From: Anaerolineae bacterium CG2_30_64_16 | GTDB taxonomy: Bacteria; Chloroflexota; Anaerolineae; CG2-30-64-16 | NCBI GenBank assembly: GCA_001871755.1 | Contig: MNXL01000234.1 | Coordinates: forward strand, 1-15,789 | Direction of reading: 5' to 3' | Length of the DNA: 15,789 nucleotides | Shown: positions 6,381 to 12,792 of the stretch, in pieces | Layout: every line of letters starts with the position of its first letter | Position numbering within the stretch: the first letter of the stretch is position 1 | Notes under the pieces: generated by a model | Seen by the model: only the letters and a program-made list of their open reading frames with translations | The model's database searches: none | Told to the model about the DNA's origin: nothing | Program-made: the position numbers and the translations under genes

Positions 6381-6671
6381 ATGGCGATTTGGAGCATCCG
6401 CTACTACGTTGATCCAGCAACAGAATTGCCGCACATCTACAGTCATGATGTCACCGAGAACGAAGTGGAGGAAGTGTTGGCAAGACCAGGTGAGGATCGG
6501 CGAGGCGAAGAAGGTTCGCGCGTAGCCATTGGACAGACTGAGGCAGGGCGCTATTTACGCGTTATCTATGTGCCCGACCCGGAACCAGGCAGTATCTTTG
6601 TGATAACGTCGTATGAATTGCGCGGGAAGACTTTGGATGCGTATCGCCGCAGACGCAGGAGGCAGAAATGA
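6381..6671 (+). CDS. BrnT/DUF4258-like toxin candidate
   Basis: This 96-residue basic protein has HIYSHDVTENEVEEVLARPG early, then GQTEAGRYLRVIYVPD, then IFVITSYELRGKTLDAYRRRRRR. The order fits the BrnT/DUF4258 group of RelE-fold toxins: a His-containing first strand, a GR-[YF]-L strand, an [IV]-TAY-like strand and a basic C-terminal helix. The second gene overlaps its stop by ATGA (6668-6671), and that partner looks like an antitoxin, giving the toxin-first order known for BrnT/BrnA. The start is ATG 6381, with weak AGAGG ten bases upstream; the other frame starting at 6316 does not give a recognisable protein. RNase activity is inferred from the family only. Confidence 0.65.
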   Translation: MAIWSIRYYVDPATELPHIYSHDVTENEVEEVLARPGEDRRGEEGSRVAIGQTEAGRYLRVIYVPDPEPGSIFVITSYELRGKTLDAYRRRRRRQK

Positions 6672-6877
6672 TGAATAAACGTTTTCCCCCAGGATGGAAT
6701 GAAGAACGAGTGCTTCGAGTTCTATCTCACTACGAAAAACAAACTGATGAGGAAGCTGTCGCTGAAGATGAAGCGGCTTTCGGGGGCAAGAAACGCACCG
6801 TGATCGAAGTGCCTGTCGAGTTGGTGCCGGTCATTCGGGAGATCCTTGCTCAGTACAGGGCGACCGCGAGAGCATGA
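6668..6877 (+). CDS. Antitoxin-like partner of the BrnT-like protein
   Basis: A 69-residue acidic protein (start ATG 6668 or 6671) with PPGWNEERVLRVLSHYEKQ, an acidic middle (TDEEAVAEDEAAF) and a C-terminal helix VIEVPVELVPVIREILAQY. The start overlaps the stop of the preceding gene, indicating translational coupling. Small acidic proteins of this form are often found next to BrnT/DUF4258-like toxins in Chloroflexota and cyanobacteria (from memory); no named domain can be assigned. The acidic centre could neutralise the basic toxin, and the ends may dimerise. Confidence 0.6.
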   Translation: MMNKRFPPGWNEERVLRVLSHYEKQTDEEAVAEDEAAFGGKKRTVIEVPVELVPVIREILAQYRATARA

Positions 6878-6992
6878 TGTGCCATCATCCCGGTGGTGTG
6901 CCGGGAATTCGCTCAGACCCACCCGATCTGGGGAGACAATAGCATATCCTGCCGGGTGTCAAATTTCTTTTTCAACAGAAAGGAGCAAAGCG

Positions 6993-7103
6993 ATGAAGCT
7001 GCGTCCCTTTCCCCTCTTGAGCCTGTCGGTCGCCGTGTCACTGCTGCTCCAGGGCACCCCCCTGCCAGGCCGCGGCCGGGCTGGGCTACGTGCATACCAT
7101 TGA
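6993..7103 (+). pseudogene. Signal-peptide stub of a lost secreted protein
   Basis: AAAGGAG (6979-6985) precedes ATG 6993 by seven bases. The frame reads MKLRPFPLLSLSVAVSL..., a classic signal peptide with a basic start and hydrophobic core, but stops after 36 codons at 7101-7103. From about 7058 onward the DNA is aconitase X sequence in a different frame. The original secreted protein was therefore cut off just after its signal sequence and joined to the aconitase X fragment. The stub has no likely function. Confidence 0.6.
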
Positions 7104-7316
7104 GGCAGCCGCGGGGAGGTCGTGGCCGACACCTGCGCGGTGGTCGCGCCGATGCGGATGCTGGACGTGCGCAGCATGGCCACCAACGCCGGCAAGATGG
7201 CCTGCTACGCGCCGATGCAAAGCGGGGTCAGGATGCGGTTTGGGAATTTGGAGGCGTGTTGGGGCGCCGCGGTGACGGGGGAGTGGCAGACGGGACGAAT
7301 AACGAGTGATCAGTAG
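7058..7316 (+). pseudogene. Aconitase X 3'-end remnant 2 (frameshifted)
   Basis: Nucleotide similarity to acnX begins at the GCCAGGCCGCGGCCG block (about 5093 in acnX) and continues to its GEW codons. One base is missing in the Gly-Gly-Glu region (AGCCGCGGGGAGG here against GGCCGGCGGCGAGG), so only the part from 7122 stays in frame: ADTCAVVAPMRMLDVRSMATNAGKMACYAPMQSGVRMRF..., ending TGEWQTGRITSDQ. Remnants 1 and 2 share bases that acnX lacks (GTGTTGGG, GAGTGGCAGA and a similar run after it), so they probably descend from one other acnX copy. Not functional. Confidence 0.8.
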
Positions 7317-7436
7317 TAAGGGCCTAACCCACGAGATCCTTGTTTTTTGTGCAAGAATTCGGTGAGCAAGGTTGGCGCCTTCTTGGTTCCGGCTTGTAAG
7401 CGCAGCGGCCTTGTCCGGGTTAGGAGCGGTATTGTC

Positions 7437-7805
7437 ATGATAACCATAGGGAATCATCGAGTTCAGAAAGTGGCTGAACTGGTACGGCGCCTGGATCCGG
7501 ATGAAATCCGACAACTGATCCGGCTTGTGCCGCAGCTTCACGAGAAGCCGCAGGTAGTCACTGAAAAGGACGAAGAAGCCGACGAACTGGTGCTCTGGGT
7601 GCGCGAACAAATGGCCCAGTACGCGACGGAATCCCGTCCGATGCGCGATGACGACCCTTTTCTGGGCGGCATAACGGTGGGCGCGTATTTTGCCCTGCCG
7701 GGAGCAGAACGGGAACGCATCTGGGGCGAACTGTATGCCCAGGCCATCGAATCTGCGGCGGAACGCGAGGTCCAGTCCGATGCCATTGTCACGCTGGCTC
7801 GATAG
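7437..7805 (+). CDS. Small protein of unknown function upstream of the UPF0175/DUF3368 pair
   Basis: I do not recognise this 122-residue protein. It opens with VQKVAELVRRLDPDEIRQLIRLVPQL, an amphipathic helical stretch, followed by an acidic linker, WVREQMAQY, then DPFLGGITVGAYFALPGAERERIWGELYAQAIE and DAIVTLAR. The start ATG 7437 has AGGAG at 7422-7426; an upstream in-frame TTG at 7347 has no ribosome site. The -35 box for the next operon lies in its last codons. A decayed 3' end of a relative sits at 6127-6168 beside the other aconitase X remnant, so this gene and its promoter seem to have been duplicated as a unit. A link to toxin-antitoxin function is suggested only by position. Confidence 0.65.
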   Translation: MITIGNHRVQKVAELVRRLDPDEIRQLIRLVPQLHEKPQVVTEKDEEADELVLWVREQMAQYATESRPMRDDDPFLGGITVGAYFALPGAERERIWGELYAQAIESAAEREVQSDAIVTLAR

Positions 7806-7814
7806 TGGTACAAT
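7786..7814 (+). promoter_or_regulatory. Promoter of the UPF0175/DUF3368 operon
   Basis: TTGTCA (7786-7791) and TACAAT (7809-7814) are 17 bases apart. The start of transcription would be near 7821, leaving a leader of about 23 bases. GATGCCATTGTCA and GATAGTGGTACAAT match the reconstructed promoter at 6151-6316 almost base for base, which supports a real and duplicated element. Confidence 0.7.
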
Positions 7815-7843
7815 ATCCGCGTAGCAAGCCGAGGGGGTAACTT

Positions 7844-8107
7844 ATGTACACCACAACTGTTGTGATTTCAGACGATCTGGCCGTCCAGCTTGAGCCTTAT
7901 CGTGGCAGTCTCGACGATCTACTATGGATTGGTTTGCGAGAAGTCAAGAAGGAGCAGGGTCTCGCGCTGTTCAAACAGGGACACATTTCCCTTTGGAAGG
8001 CCGCGCGTTTGGCCGGTGTCTCCCTGCGCGATATGACCGAATATGCAGCGGCACAGGGCTTGCGCGCAGCTCTTGACGACGAAATGATCAAGGAAGAGCT
8101 CGCGTGA
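7844..8107 (+). CDS. UPF0175-family antitoxin
   Basis: An 87-residue protein with the UPF0175 layout: a short N-terminal strand (TTTVVISDDLAV), a helical centre (LREVKKEQGLALFKQG) and a helix-turn-helix-like end, HISLWKAARLAGVSLRDMTEYAAAQGL (about 48-73). UPF0175 proteins are DNA-binding antitoxins usually paired with DUF3368 PIN proteins, as here. GAGGGG (7831-7836) gives the start ATG 7844. Its stop overlaps the toxin start (GTGA, 8104-8107). Autoregulation at the promoter just upstream is likely but no operator was singled out. Confidence 0.88.
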   Translation: MYTTTVVISDDLAVQLEPYRGSLDDLLWIGLREVKKEQGLALFKQGHISLWKAARLAGVSLRDMTEYAAAQGLRAALDDEMIKEELA

Positions 8108-8616
8108 TCGTCGTCAGCAATGCCGGCCCCCTGATCGCCCTGGGTAAACTCGGTCAGCTCGGGTTGTTACTCAGGCTCTATGACCGGATCCTGATACCGC
8201 GTGAGGTATACCACGAGGTTGTCGTCAACGGTCTACGTCTCGGCGCGCCTGATGCTCACGCGGTGGATTTTCTGGTTCGTCAGGGCTCGATTCAGGTGGT
8301 AGACGTTACCTTGCCTACGCCGCTTCCAGACTGGGCCTTGCCCATTGATGCCGGAGAAGTAGAGGTCATCGTTTTGGGTCAACACCGCAAGGCCGACTGG
8401 GTGCTGATTGATAATGCCCATGCCCGGCGAGCCGCCCACCAGGCAGGGCTGTCGCCGAAAGGCACGGTCGGAGTGCTTCTGGCGGCTTTCCGTCAGGACT
8501 ACTTGTCTGTGCGCGAGCTTGAGCTTCTTATCGAAACTATCAAAGGGCGGCCCGAGCTTTGGATCAGCGAGCGTCTATGCAACCAGGCGTTGGCACAAGC
8601 CCGTCGAGAAGCATAA
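8104..8616 (+). CDS. DUF3368 PIN-domain toxin
   Basis: A 170-residue protein of the DUF3368 family, a PIN-type ribonuclease fold. Motifs: IVVSNAGPLIALGKLG at the N-terminus, ILIPREVYHEVV (Glu34, Glu38), IDAGEVEVIVLG (Asp82, Glu85), WVLIDNAHARRAA (Asp103) and KGTVGVLLAA. The first metal-binding position, Asp in classical PIN proteins, is Asn6 here; Asn at this point is common in the family, so activity is not excluded. The start is GTG 8104, overlapping the antitoxin stop by four bases. The expected role is a VapC-like RNase held inactive by the UPF0175 partner. Confidence 0.86.
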   Translation: MIVVSNAGPLIALGKLGQLGLLLRLYDRILIPREVYHEVVVNGLRLGAPDAHAVDFLVRQGSIQVVDVTLPTPLPDWALPIDAGEVEVIVLGQHRKADWVLIDNAHARRAAHQAGLSPKGTVGVLLAAFRQDYLSVRELELLIETIKGRPELWISERLCNQALAQARREA

Positions 8617-8648
8617 CCACATACTGAACGCTATCCCCGCTACCAGAA

Positions 8649-9519
8649 ATGCGAAAGGAGCAAGTGGAGGCCAAGTTTTCAACTGTAACGCCGAGCAATC
8701 CACCGGTCGGCACGGCCTATTGCCTGGAAGCCCAGAACGCAGCGAGCACGGCGCTTGTTAGTCGCTGCTTTGACTTGACCTTCCAGAACTACGAGACCGG
8801 CAAATCCACGAACGTGGATGGTTTCAATCTGATGCTGCCTTACCCGCCCGGCGTGGCTCGCATCGTCCTCAAGAAGGGCGCGACCGAGCTTGCCGTCCGT
8901 CCGGTCAGCGCTCACGCGCCGGTCGTCAATGTGCTCTTGCCCAACGGCGGCGAGACGTGGGCCGCCAGCGGCGCCTACACGATCACCTGGACCGCCAGCG
9001 ACCTCGACGGCGGCCCGCTGACCTACAGCGTGCGTGCTTTACAGCCCCGATGGGACGAACTGGGTCCCAGTTTGGACTGCGGTCACGGCCACGCAACTGG
9101 CGGTCAACGCGGCTGAGTTGGCCGGAGGGACGGCGGCGCGGGTGCGTGTGCTGGCGACCGACGGTGTCAACACCAGCAGCGACGAGTCGAACGCGGCCTT
9201 CACGATTGGCCGCAAAGGGCCGAGAGCGTTCATCCTGGCGCCGACGGGCGAGGTGCGCTTTATGCCCGGCACGCCGCTCTGGTTGCAGGGGCACGGCTAC
9301 GACCTGGAAGATGGCACGTTGGCAGGGGCCGCGCTGCGCTGGCGCTCCGACCGCGACGGGGACCTGGGTGCGGGAGGCCAGGTGTTGGTCACGCTGTCGC
9401 TGGGGCGCCACGTGATCGCGCTGACCGCAACTGACACAGATGGCAATGTCGCGACGGCCAACATCACGCTGTTTGCTGGGGCGAAGAGCTATTTGCCGCT
9501 GAGCCTGTGTGCCCGGTGA
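8649..9519 (+). pseudogene. Frameshifted PKD/Ig-like surface-protein fragment
   Basis: The first frame (from 8649) gives VNVLLPNGGETWAASGAYTITWTASDLDGGPLTYSV and then turns to nonsense. The second frame continues LYSPDGTNWVPVWTAVTATQ..., with DGVNTSSDESNAAF and a further Ig-like unit (FMPGTPLWLQGHGYDLEDG, HVIALTATDTDGN). The switch sits at a tandem GTGC-GTGC (9030-9037); removing one copy joins the frames as TYSV-LYSPDGTNW. Such domains form the C-terminal part of large secreted proteins in Chloroflexota. There is no signal peptide, so the 5' part is probably missing too. AAAGGAG at 8654-8660 precedes an in-frame GTG (8664). A broken remnant is the best reading; an assembly error at the repeat is the alternative. 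Confidence 0.75.
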
Positions 9520-9541
9520 GCACCCTGCACCTGATCCTCGT

Positions 9542-9570
9542 TTGCATCATGCGCAGATCGGGTGTATCAT
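9542..9570 (+). promoter_or_regulatory. Possible promoter of the RHH/retropepsin operon
   Basis: TTGCAT (9542-9547) and TATCAT (9565-9570) are 17 bases apart. The -10 is good and the -35 poor. The -10 box lies inside the palindrome annotated at 9562-9574, as expected for a self-regulated operon. Confidence 0.4.
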
Positions 9571-9598
9571 ACACATGCGTTGAGTATCTCATACACAT
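9562..9598. promoter_or_regulatory. Operator-like palindrome and repeated ATACACAT
   Basis: GTGTAT-C-ATACAC (9562-9574) is a perfect inverted repeat. ATACACAT recurs at 9569-9576 and 9591-9598, 22 bases or about two helical turns apart, with GAGTAT/ATACAC around the second copy. Spaced half-sites like this suit binding by ribbon-helix-helix dimers, which the next gene appears to encode. Confidence 0.5.
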
Positions 9599-9618
9599 CA
9601 CAAGACGAGAGGCGGCGC

Positions 9619-10215
9619 ATGAGAACTAATGTGGTCCTGGACGAGTTGCTGGTCGAGAAAGCCAAAGCGCTGACCGGCATCAAAACGACGCGCGCGGTGA
9701 TTGACGAGGCGCTGCGCCTGCTGATCCAGGTGCGCGGGCAGGGCCAGGTGCGCGATCTGCGCGGGCAACTCCGCGAAGAAGGCGATCTGGCCGCGCTCCG
9801 AGAAGCGCCCGCGGCAATCTGCGATGTGTCCTCAGAAGGCCCGGCCTCCCACCTGGTCATCGAACCGCAACTATACAGCCGCGTCGAACAGGCCGCGAAT
9901 GAGCACAAGCTCGGCGTTGATCGGATACTCACCGAAGCGATTCGGCGTTATCTGTGGCAGTTGGATCGCCGGAAGATCTCGAAAGAGAGTCAGATCTACC
10001 GTCAGCGCCACGTCGAACTCAAGACGCAGTACCTGGGCCAGTACATCGCCATGCACGACGGCCAGGTCGTGGATCATGACATGGATGTCACCGCGCTGCG
10101 TCAACGGGTGCGGCAGTGTTTCGACCGGAAGCCGGTGATGATTACACGGGTCGAAGAAGCGCCTGAACGGCCTCTCGTCCGCCACGGCTTTCGTTTGGAG
10201 GCCGCTCAGCCATGA
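9619..10215 (+). CDS. VapB-like + RHH + DUF5678 fusion protein
   Basis: This 198-residue protein joins three parts. Residues 1-64 look like a complete VapB-type antitoxin (MRTNVVLDELLVEKA, KTTRAVIDEALRLLI, RDLRGQLREEGDL). Residues about 78-118 form a second ribbon-helix-helix-like unit (LVIEPQLYSRVEQAANE, VDRILTEAIRRYLWQL). Residues about 121-180 match DUF5678: YRQRHVELKTQYLGQYIAMHDG, VVDHDMDVTALRQRV, KPVMITRVE. The start ATG 9619 has GAGAGG six bases upstream. No VapC gene follows; instead the stop overlaps (ATGA) a retropepsin-like gene. A vapB whose vapC was lost may have fused with a downstream RHH-DUF5678 gene. DNA binding and autoregulation are likely; the purpose of the pair is unknown. 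Confidence 0.75.
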   Translation: MRTNVVLDELLVEKAKALTGIKTTRAVIDEALRLLIQVRGQGQVRDLRGQLREEGDLAALREAPAAICDVSSEGPASHLVIEPQLYSRVEQAANEHKLGVDRILTEAIRRYLWQLDRRKISKESQIYRQRHVELKTQYLGQYIAMHDGQVVDHDMDVTALRQRVRQCFDRKPVMITRVEEAPERPLVRHGFRLEAAQP

Positions 10216-10592
10216 AGTATCCTTACAACGCCGCTTACGAGCCGCCTTTCCCTGCCGCGCCGGTTGTGCTGCGCAATAGCGAAGAAGGATTGCGCACCGA
10301 AAAAGTGCAGGCCCTGCTCGACACCGGCTCAGACGGCTCGCTGGTCCCTATCGCTTACCTTGAGGAAATCCTGGCGCCTCCGGTGGTGGATACTCATATC
10401 CGCAGCCAATGGGGAGAATGGCGTGCGGCCCAATTGTTTGCAGTAGATCTTGAGTTGGGCAGTTTGAGACTCCCTGGCGTCTTCGTGGTCGGCGATGAAC
10501 TGGGAAGCGAGATTGTGCTGGGCCGCAACGTGGTCAACAAGCTGCGCGTGCTGCTCGATGGCCCGGCCGGACAGTCTGACATAAGGCCGTGA
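10212..10592 (+). CDS. Retropepsin-like aspartyl protease
   Basis: A 126-residue protein with the clan AA hallmark QALLDTGSDGSLVP, Asp37 being the catalytic residue, and the later block EIVLGRNVVNKLRVLLDGP, the usual hydrophobic-Gly motif of single-domain retropepsins. One active-site Asp per chain means it should work as a homodimer, as in viral retropepsins. There is no signal peptide or membrane anchor, so it should be cytoplasmic. ATG 10212 overlaps the stop of the RHH-DUF5678 gene, so the two are made together. Similar pairs appear in Chloroflexota and cyanobacteria by my recollection. The substrate is unknown; the partner itself is an obvious candidate. Confidence 0.8.
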   Translation: MKYPYNAAYEPPFPAAPVVLRNSEEGLRTEKVQALLDTGSDGSLVPIAYLEEILAPPVVDTHIRSQWGEWRAAQLFAVDLELGSLRLPGVFVVGDELGSEIVLGRNVVNKLRVLLDGPAGQSDIRP

Positions 10593-10741
10593 TCCGGCAT
10601 GTGCCAGCAGACATCCGTTTTAGGACAATCGGGCCGGCCATTATCCATTCGCAAAGTCGATAAGTTCCCAGGCCCGATTCTCTCGCATCTCAAGTTCCAG
10701 CGTAGCCCGAACGCCGCGCCCGGGTGAGAATGGAGGTCCGC

Positions 10742-12424
10742 ATGTATGATCAATCTGTAACTGAGCGCATTCAGACCGCCGTCGAACGCTGGGAAGCCTC
10801 CGACGTCCAGCAGGCCCAAGCGCGCCTGCCGGAGCGCCACGACCCCTTCACCACCATCTCCGGCGCGCCCGTGAATCGGCTCTACACCCCCGCGGACGTG
10901 CCCGATCTGGACTACGACCGCGACCTGGGCCTGCCGGGCCGTTACCCGTTCACGCGCGGCGTCCACCCCACCGGCTACCGGGGCAAGCCCTGGACGATGC
11001 GCATGTTCTCGGGCTTTGGCACGGCCGAGGAGACCAACGCACGATTCAAGTATCTGCTGGCGCAGGGGCAGACCGGGCTCTCGATCGCGTTCGACATGCC
11101 CACCCTCTACGGCTACGACACCGACGCGCCGGAGGCAATCGGCGAGTTCGGCAAGTGCGGCGTGGCGGTCTCGTCCCTGGCCGATATGGAAGCGCTGCTG
11201 GACGGCATCCCGCTCGACCAGGTGACCACCTCCATGACCATCAACGGCCCGGCCGCGATCATCTGGGCCATGTACATCGCGGCGGCCGAGAAGCGCGGCA
11301 TCCCGCGCGGCCGGCTGGGCGGCACCACCCAGAACGACATCCTGAAGGAGTACATCGCCCAGAAGGAGTTCCTCTTCCCGCCGAAACCGTCGATGCGGCT
11401 GGTGGTGGACACCATCGAGTTCGGCACGCGCGAGCTGCCGAAGTGGAACACGATCAGCATCTCCGGCTACCACATCCGCGAGGCCGGGAGCACCGCGGCG
11501 CAGGAGCTGGCCTTCACGCTGGCCGACGGGTTCGCGTACGTCGAGGCGGCGCTGGCGCGGGGGCTGAACATCGACGACTTCGCCCCCCGTTTGTCCTTCT
11601 TCTTCAACATTCACAACGACTTTTTCGAGGAGGTGGCCAAGTTCCGGGCCGCACGGCGCATCTGGGCGCGGGCGATAAAGGAGAAGTACGGCGCCAAAGA
11701 CCCCCGCTCCTGGATGTTGCGTACTCACGCGCAGACCTCCGGCGTCAGCCTGACCGCACAGCAACCTGAAGTGAACGTCATCCGGGTGGCGCTGCAGGCC
11801 CTGGCCGCGGTGCTCGGCGGCACGCAGAGCCTGCACACCAACAGCATGGACGAGGCGCTGGCGCTGCCGTCGGCGAGAGCCGCCACCATCGCGCTGCGCA
11901 CCCAGCAGGTGATCGCCGAGGAAAGCGGCGTGGCCAACACGATCGATCCGCTGGCCGGCTCCTTCTTCGTCGAGGCGCTGACCGACCGGCTGGAGGCGGA
12001 GGCGGGGGCCTACTTCCGCCGGATCGACGCGTTGGGCGGGGTGATCCCGGCCATCGAAGCCGGCTTCATGCAGCGCGAGATCGCCGAGGCCGCGTTCCGG
12101 TTCCAGCAAGAGGTGGACGCGGGCCAGCGCATCATCGTGGGCGTCAATGAATACGTGGCCGACGAGCCGCTGGCGATCCCGATCCTGGAGATGGATCCCG
12201 GGGGCTACACGCGGCAGCTCGCTCGCCTTCAGCGCGTGCGCGCCGGCCGAGACACCGCCGCGCTGGATGCTGCCCTCGGCCGGCTGCGCGCCGCGGCCCG
12301 CGACGGGAAGACCAACCTGATGCATCCCATCCTGGAGGCGGTCAACACCTACGCCACCCTGGGCGAGATCACCGGCGTGTTCCAGGAGGTGTTCGGAGAG
12401 TACCAGGAGCCGGTCTTCTTCTGA
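10742..12424 (+). CDS. icmA: B12-dependent acyl-CoA mutase large subunit (ICM-type)
   Basis: This 560-residue protein is the substrate-binding TIM-barrel subunit of an adenosylcobalamin-dependent acyl-CoA mutase, which moves the thioester group between neighbouring carbons. Family blocks: PFTRGVHPTGYRGKPWTMR, SIAFDMPTLYGYD, TSMTINGPAA, SISGYHIREAG (His244), FAPRLSFFFN, SLTAQQPEVN, GGTQSLHTNS. The substrate-determining positions are Phe89 (WTMRMFSGF) and Gln207 (YIAQKEF). Methylmalonyl-CoA mutase has Tyr89 and Arg207; isobutyryl-CoA mutase has Phe and Gln. Isobutyryl-CoA/n-butyryl-CoA is thus the best guess, though automatic annotation would say methylmalonyl-CoA mutase. The 560-residue size fits separate IcmA. 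The start is ATG 10742 after GGAGGT (10732-10737). The B12-binding partner lies at 13222, past an inserted toxin-antitoxin module. No clear promoter was seen in the 149 bases upstream. Confidence 0.85.
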   Translation: MYDQSVTERIQTAVERWEASDVQQAQARLPERHDPFTTISGAPVNRLYTPADVPDLDYDRDLGLPGRYPFTRGVHPTGYRGKPWTMRMFSGFGTAEETNARFKYLLAQGQTGLSIAFDMPTLYGYDTDAPEAIGEFGKCGVAVSSLADMEALLDGIPLDQVTTSMTINGPAAIIWAMYIAAAEKRGIPRGRLGGTTQNDILKEYIAQKEFLFPPKPSMRLVVDTIEFGTRELPKWNTISISGYHIREAGSTAAQELAFTLADGFAYVEAALARGLNIDDFAPRLSFFFNIHNDFFEEVAKFRAARRIWARAIKEKYGAKDPRSWMLRTHAQTSGVSLTAQQPEVNVIRVALQALAAVLGGTQSLHTNSMDEALALPSARAATIALRTQQVIAEESGVANTIDPLAGSFFVEALTDRLEAEAGAYFRRIDALGGVIPAIEAGFMQREIAEAAFRFQQEVDAGQRIIVGVNEYVADEPLAIPILEMDPGGYTRQLARLQRVRAGRDTAALDAALGRLRAAARDGKTNLMHPILEAVNTYATLGEITGVFQEVFGEYQEPVFF

Positions 12425-12427
12425 ATT

Positions 12428-12456
12428 TTGGCGATACAATTGTATTGTGATACAAT
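12428..12456 (+). promoter_or_regulatory. Promoter and palindromic operator of vapBC
   Basis: TTGGCG (12428-12433) and TACAAT (12451-12456) are 17 bases apart, starting only four bases after the icmA stop. ATACAATTGTAT (12434-12445) is a perfect palindrome between the boxes, and ATTGT/ATACAAT half-sites recur at 12444-12456. This fits repression by the RHH antitoxin encoded next. Transcription from here should also reach icmB. Confidence 0.65.
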
Positions 12457-12477
12457 AGTACCGCCGGGAGGTGAACT

Positions 12478-12792
12478 ATGACTGAATATGTAACGACTAA
12501 CATCCGGTTGCCCAAAGAGGTATACCGCGAATTGAAACGCCGTGCCCTGGATGAGGAGAAGAGCCTGGCTGAGGTCATACGTGAATCAGTAGCGCAGTAT
12601 CTGGTGCCTTCGCTGGCGCCAATGCGGGCTGCGTCCACGTTTACGGCTGGTGAAACAGAGCAACATGACTCCCTCTGGGCTATCGGCGCCGATCCGGTTC
12701 TGGCGGACGTTACCGACGGTTCCGTCAATCACGACTTGTATCTTTACGGGTCGTTGTCTGGCGCCGGCCGCACTCCGACCGAGGACAAGTAG
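12478..12792 (+). CDS. vapB: VapB-type ribbon-helix-helix antitoxin
   Basis: A 104-residue protein. Residues 1-42 form a CopG-like ribbon-helix-helix domain: VTTNIRLPKEVYRELKRRA, then LAEVIRESVAQYL. A flexible middle leads to SLWAIGADP and DVTDGSVNHDLYLYG (79-91), the tail found in many such antitoxins, which should wrap round the PIN toxin. GGAGG (12467-12471) lies six bases before the ATG. The stop is directly followed by the toxin ATG with no gap. The operator in its promoter indicates autoregulation. The pair stands between the two mutase subunit genes. Confidence 0.85.
   Translation: MTEYVTTNIRLPKEVYRELKRRALDEEKSLAEVIRESVAQYLVPSLAPMRAASTFTAGETEQHDSLWAIGADPVLADVTDGSVNHDLYLYGSLSGAGRTPTEDK

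Noticed and set aside
6316..6525. Alternative frame upstream of the BrnT-like gene
   Set aside because: No family motifs; the overlapping frame at 6381 matches a toxin family and overlaps its partner's start.
6889..6905. CCCGG...CCGGG hairpin as a terminator
   Set aside because: Only five base pairs and no run of T after it.
10593..10741. Promoter or riboswitch (for example a cobalamin element) upstream of icmA
   Set aside because: I saw no conserved B12-box pattern and no pair of hexamers with sensible spacing.
10742..12424. Label as methylmalonyl-CoA mutase
   Set aside because: Position 89 is Phe and 207 is Gln, unlike the Tyr/Arg pair expected for methylmalonyl-CoA.
10394..12439. 681-codon open frame on the minus strand
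   Set aside because: It is antisense to icmA and the retropepsin gene, with low-complexity Arg/Gly/Asp-rich sequence typical of GC-rich shadow frames. The + strand frame has clear family motifs.
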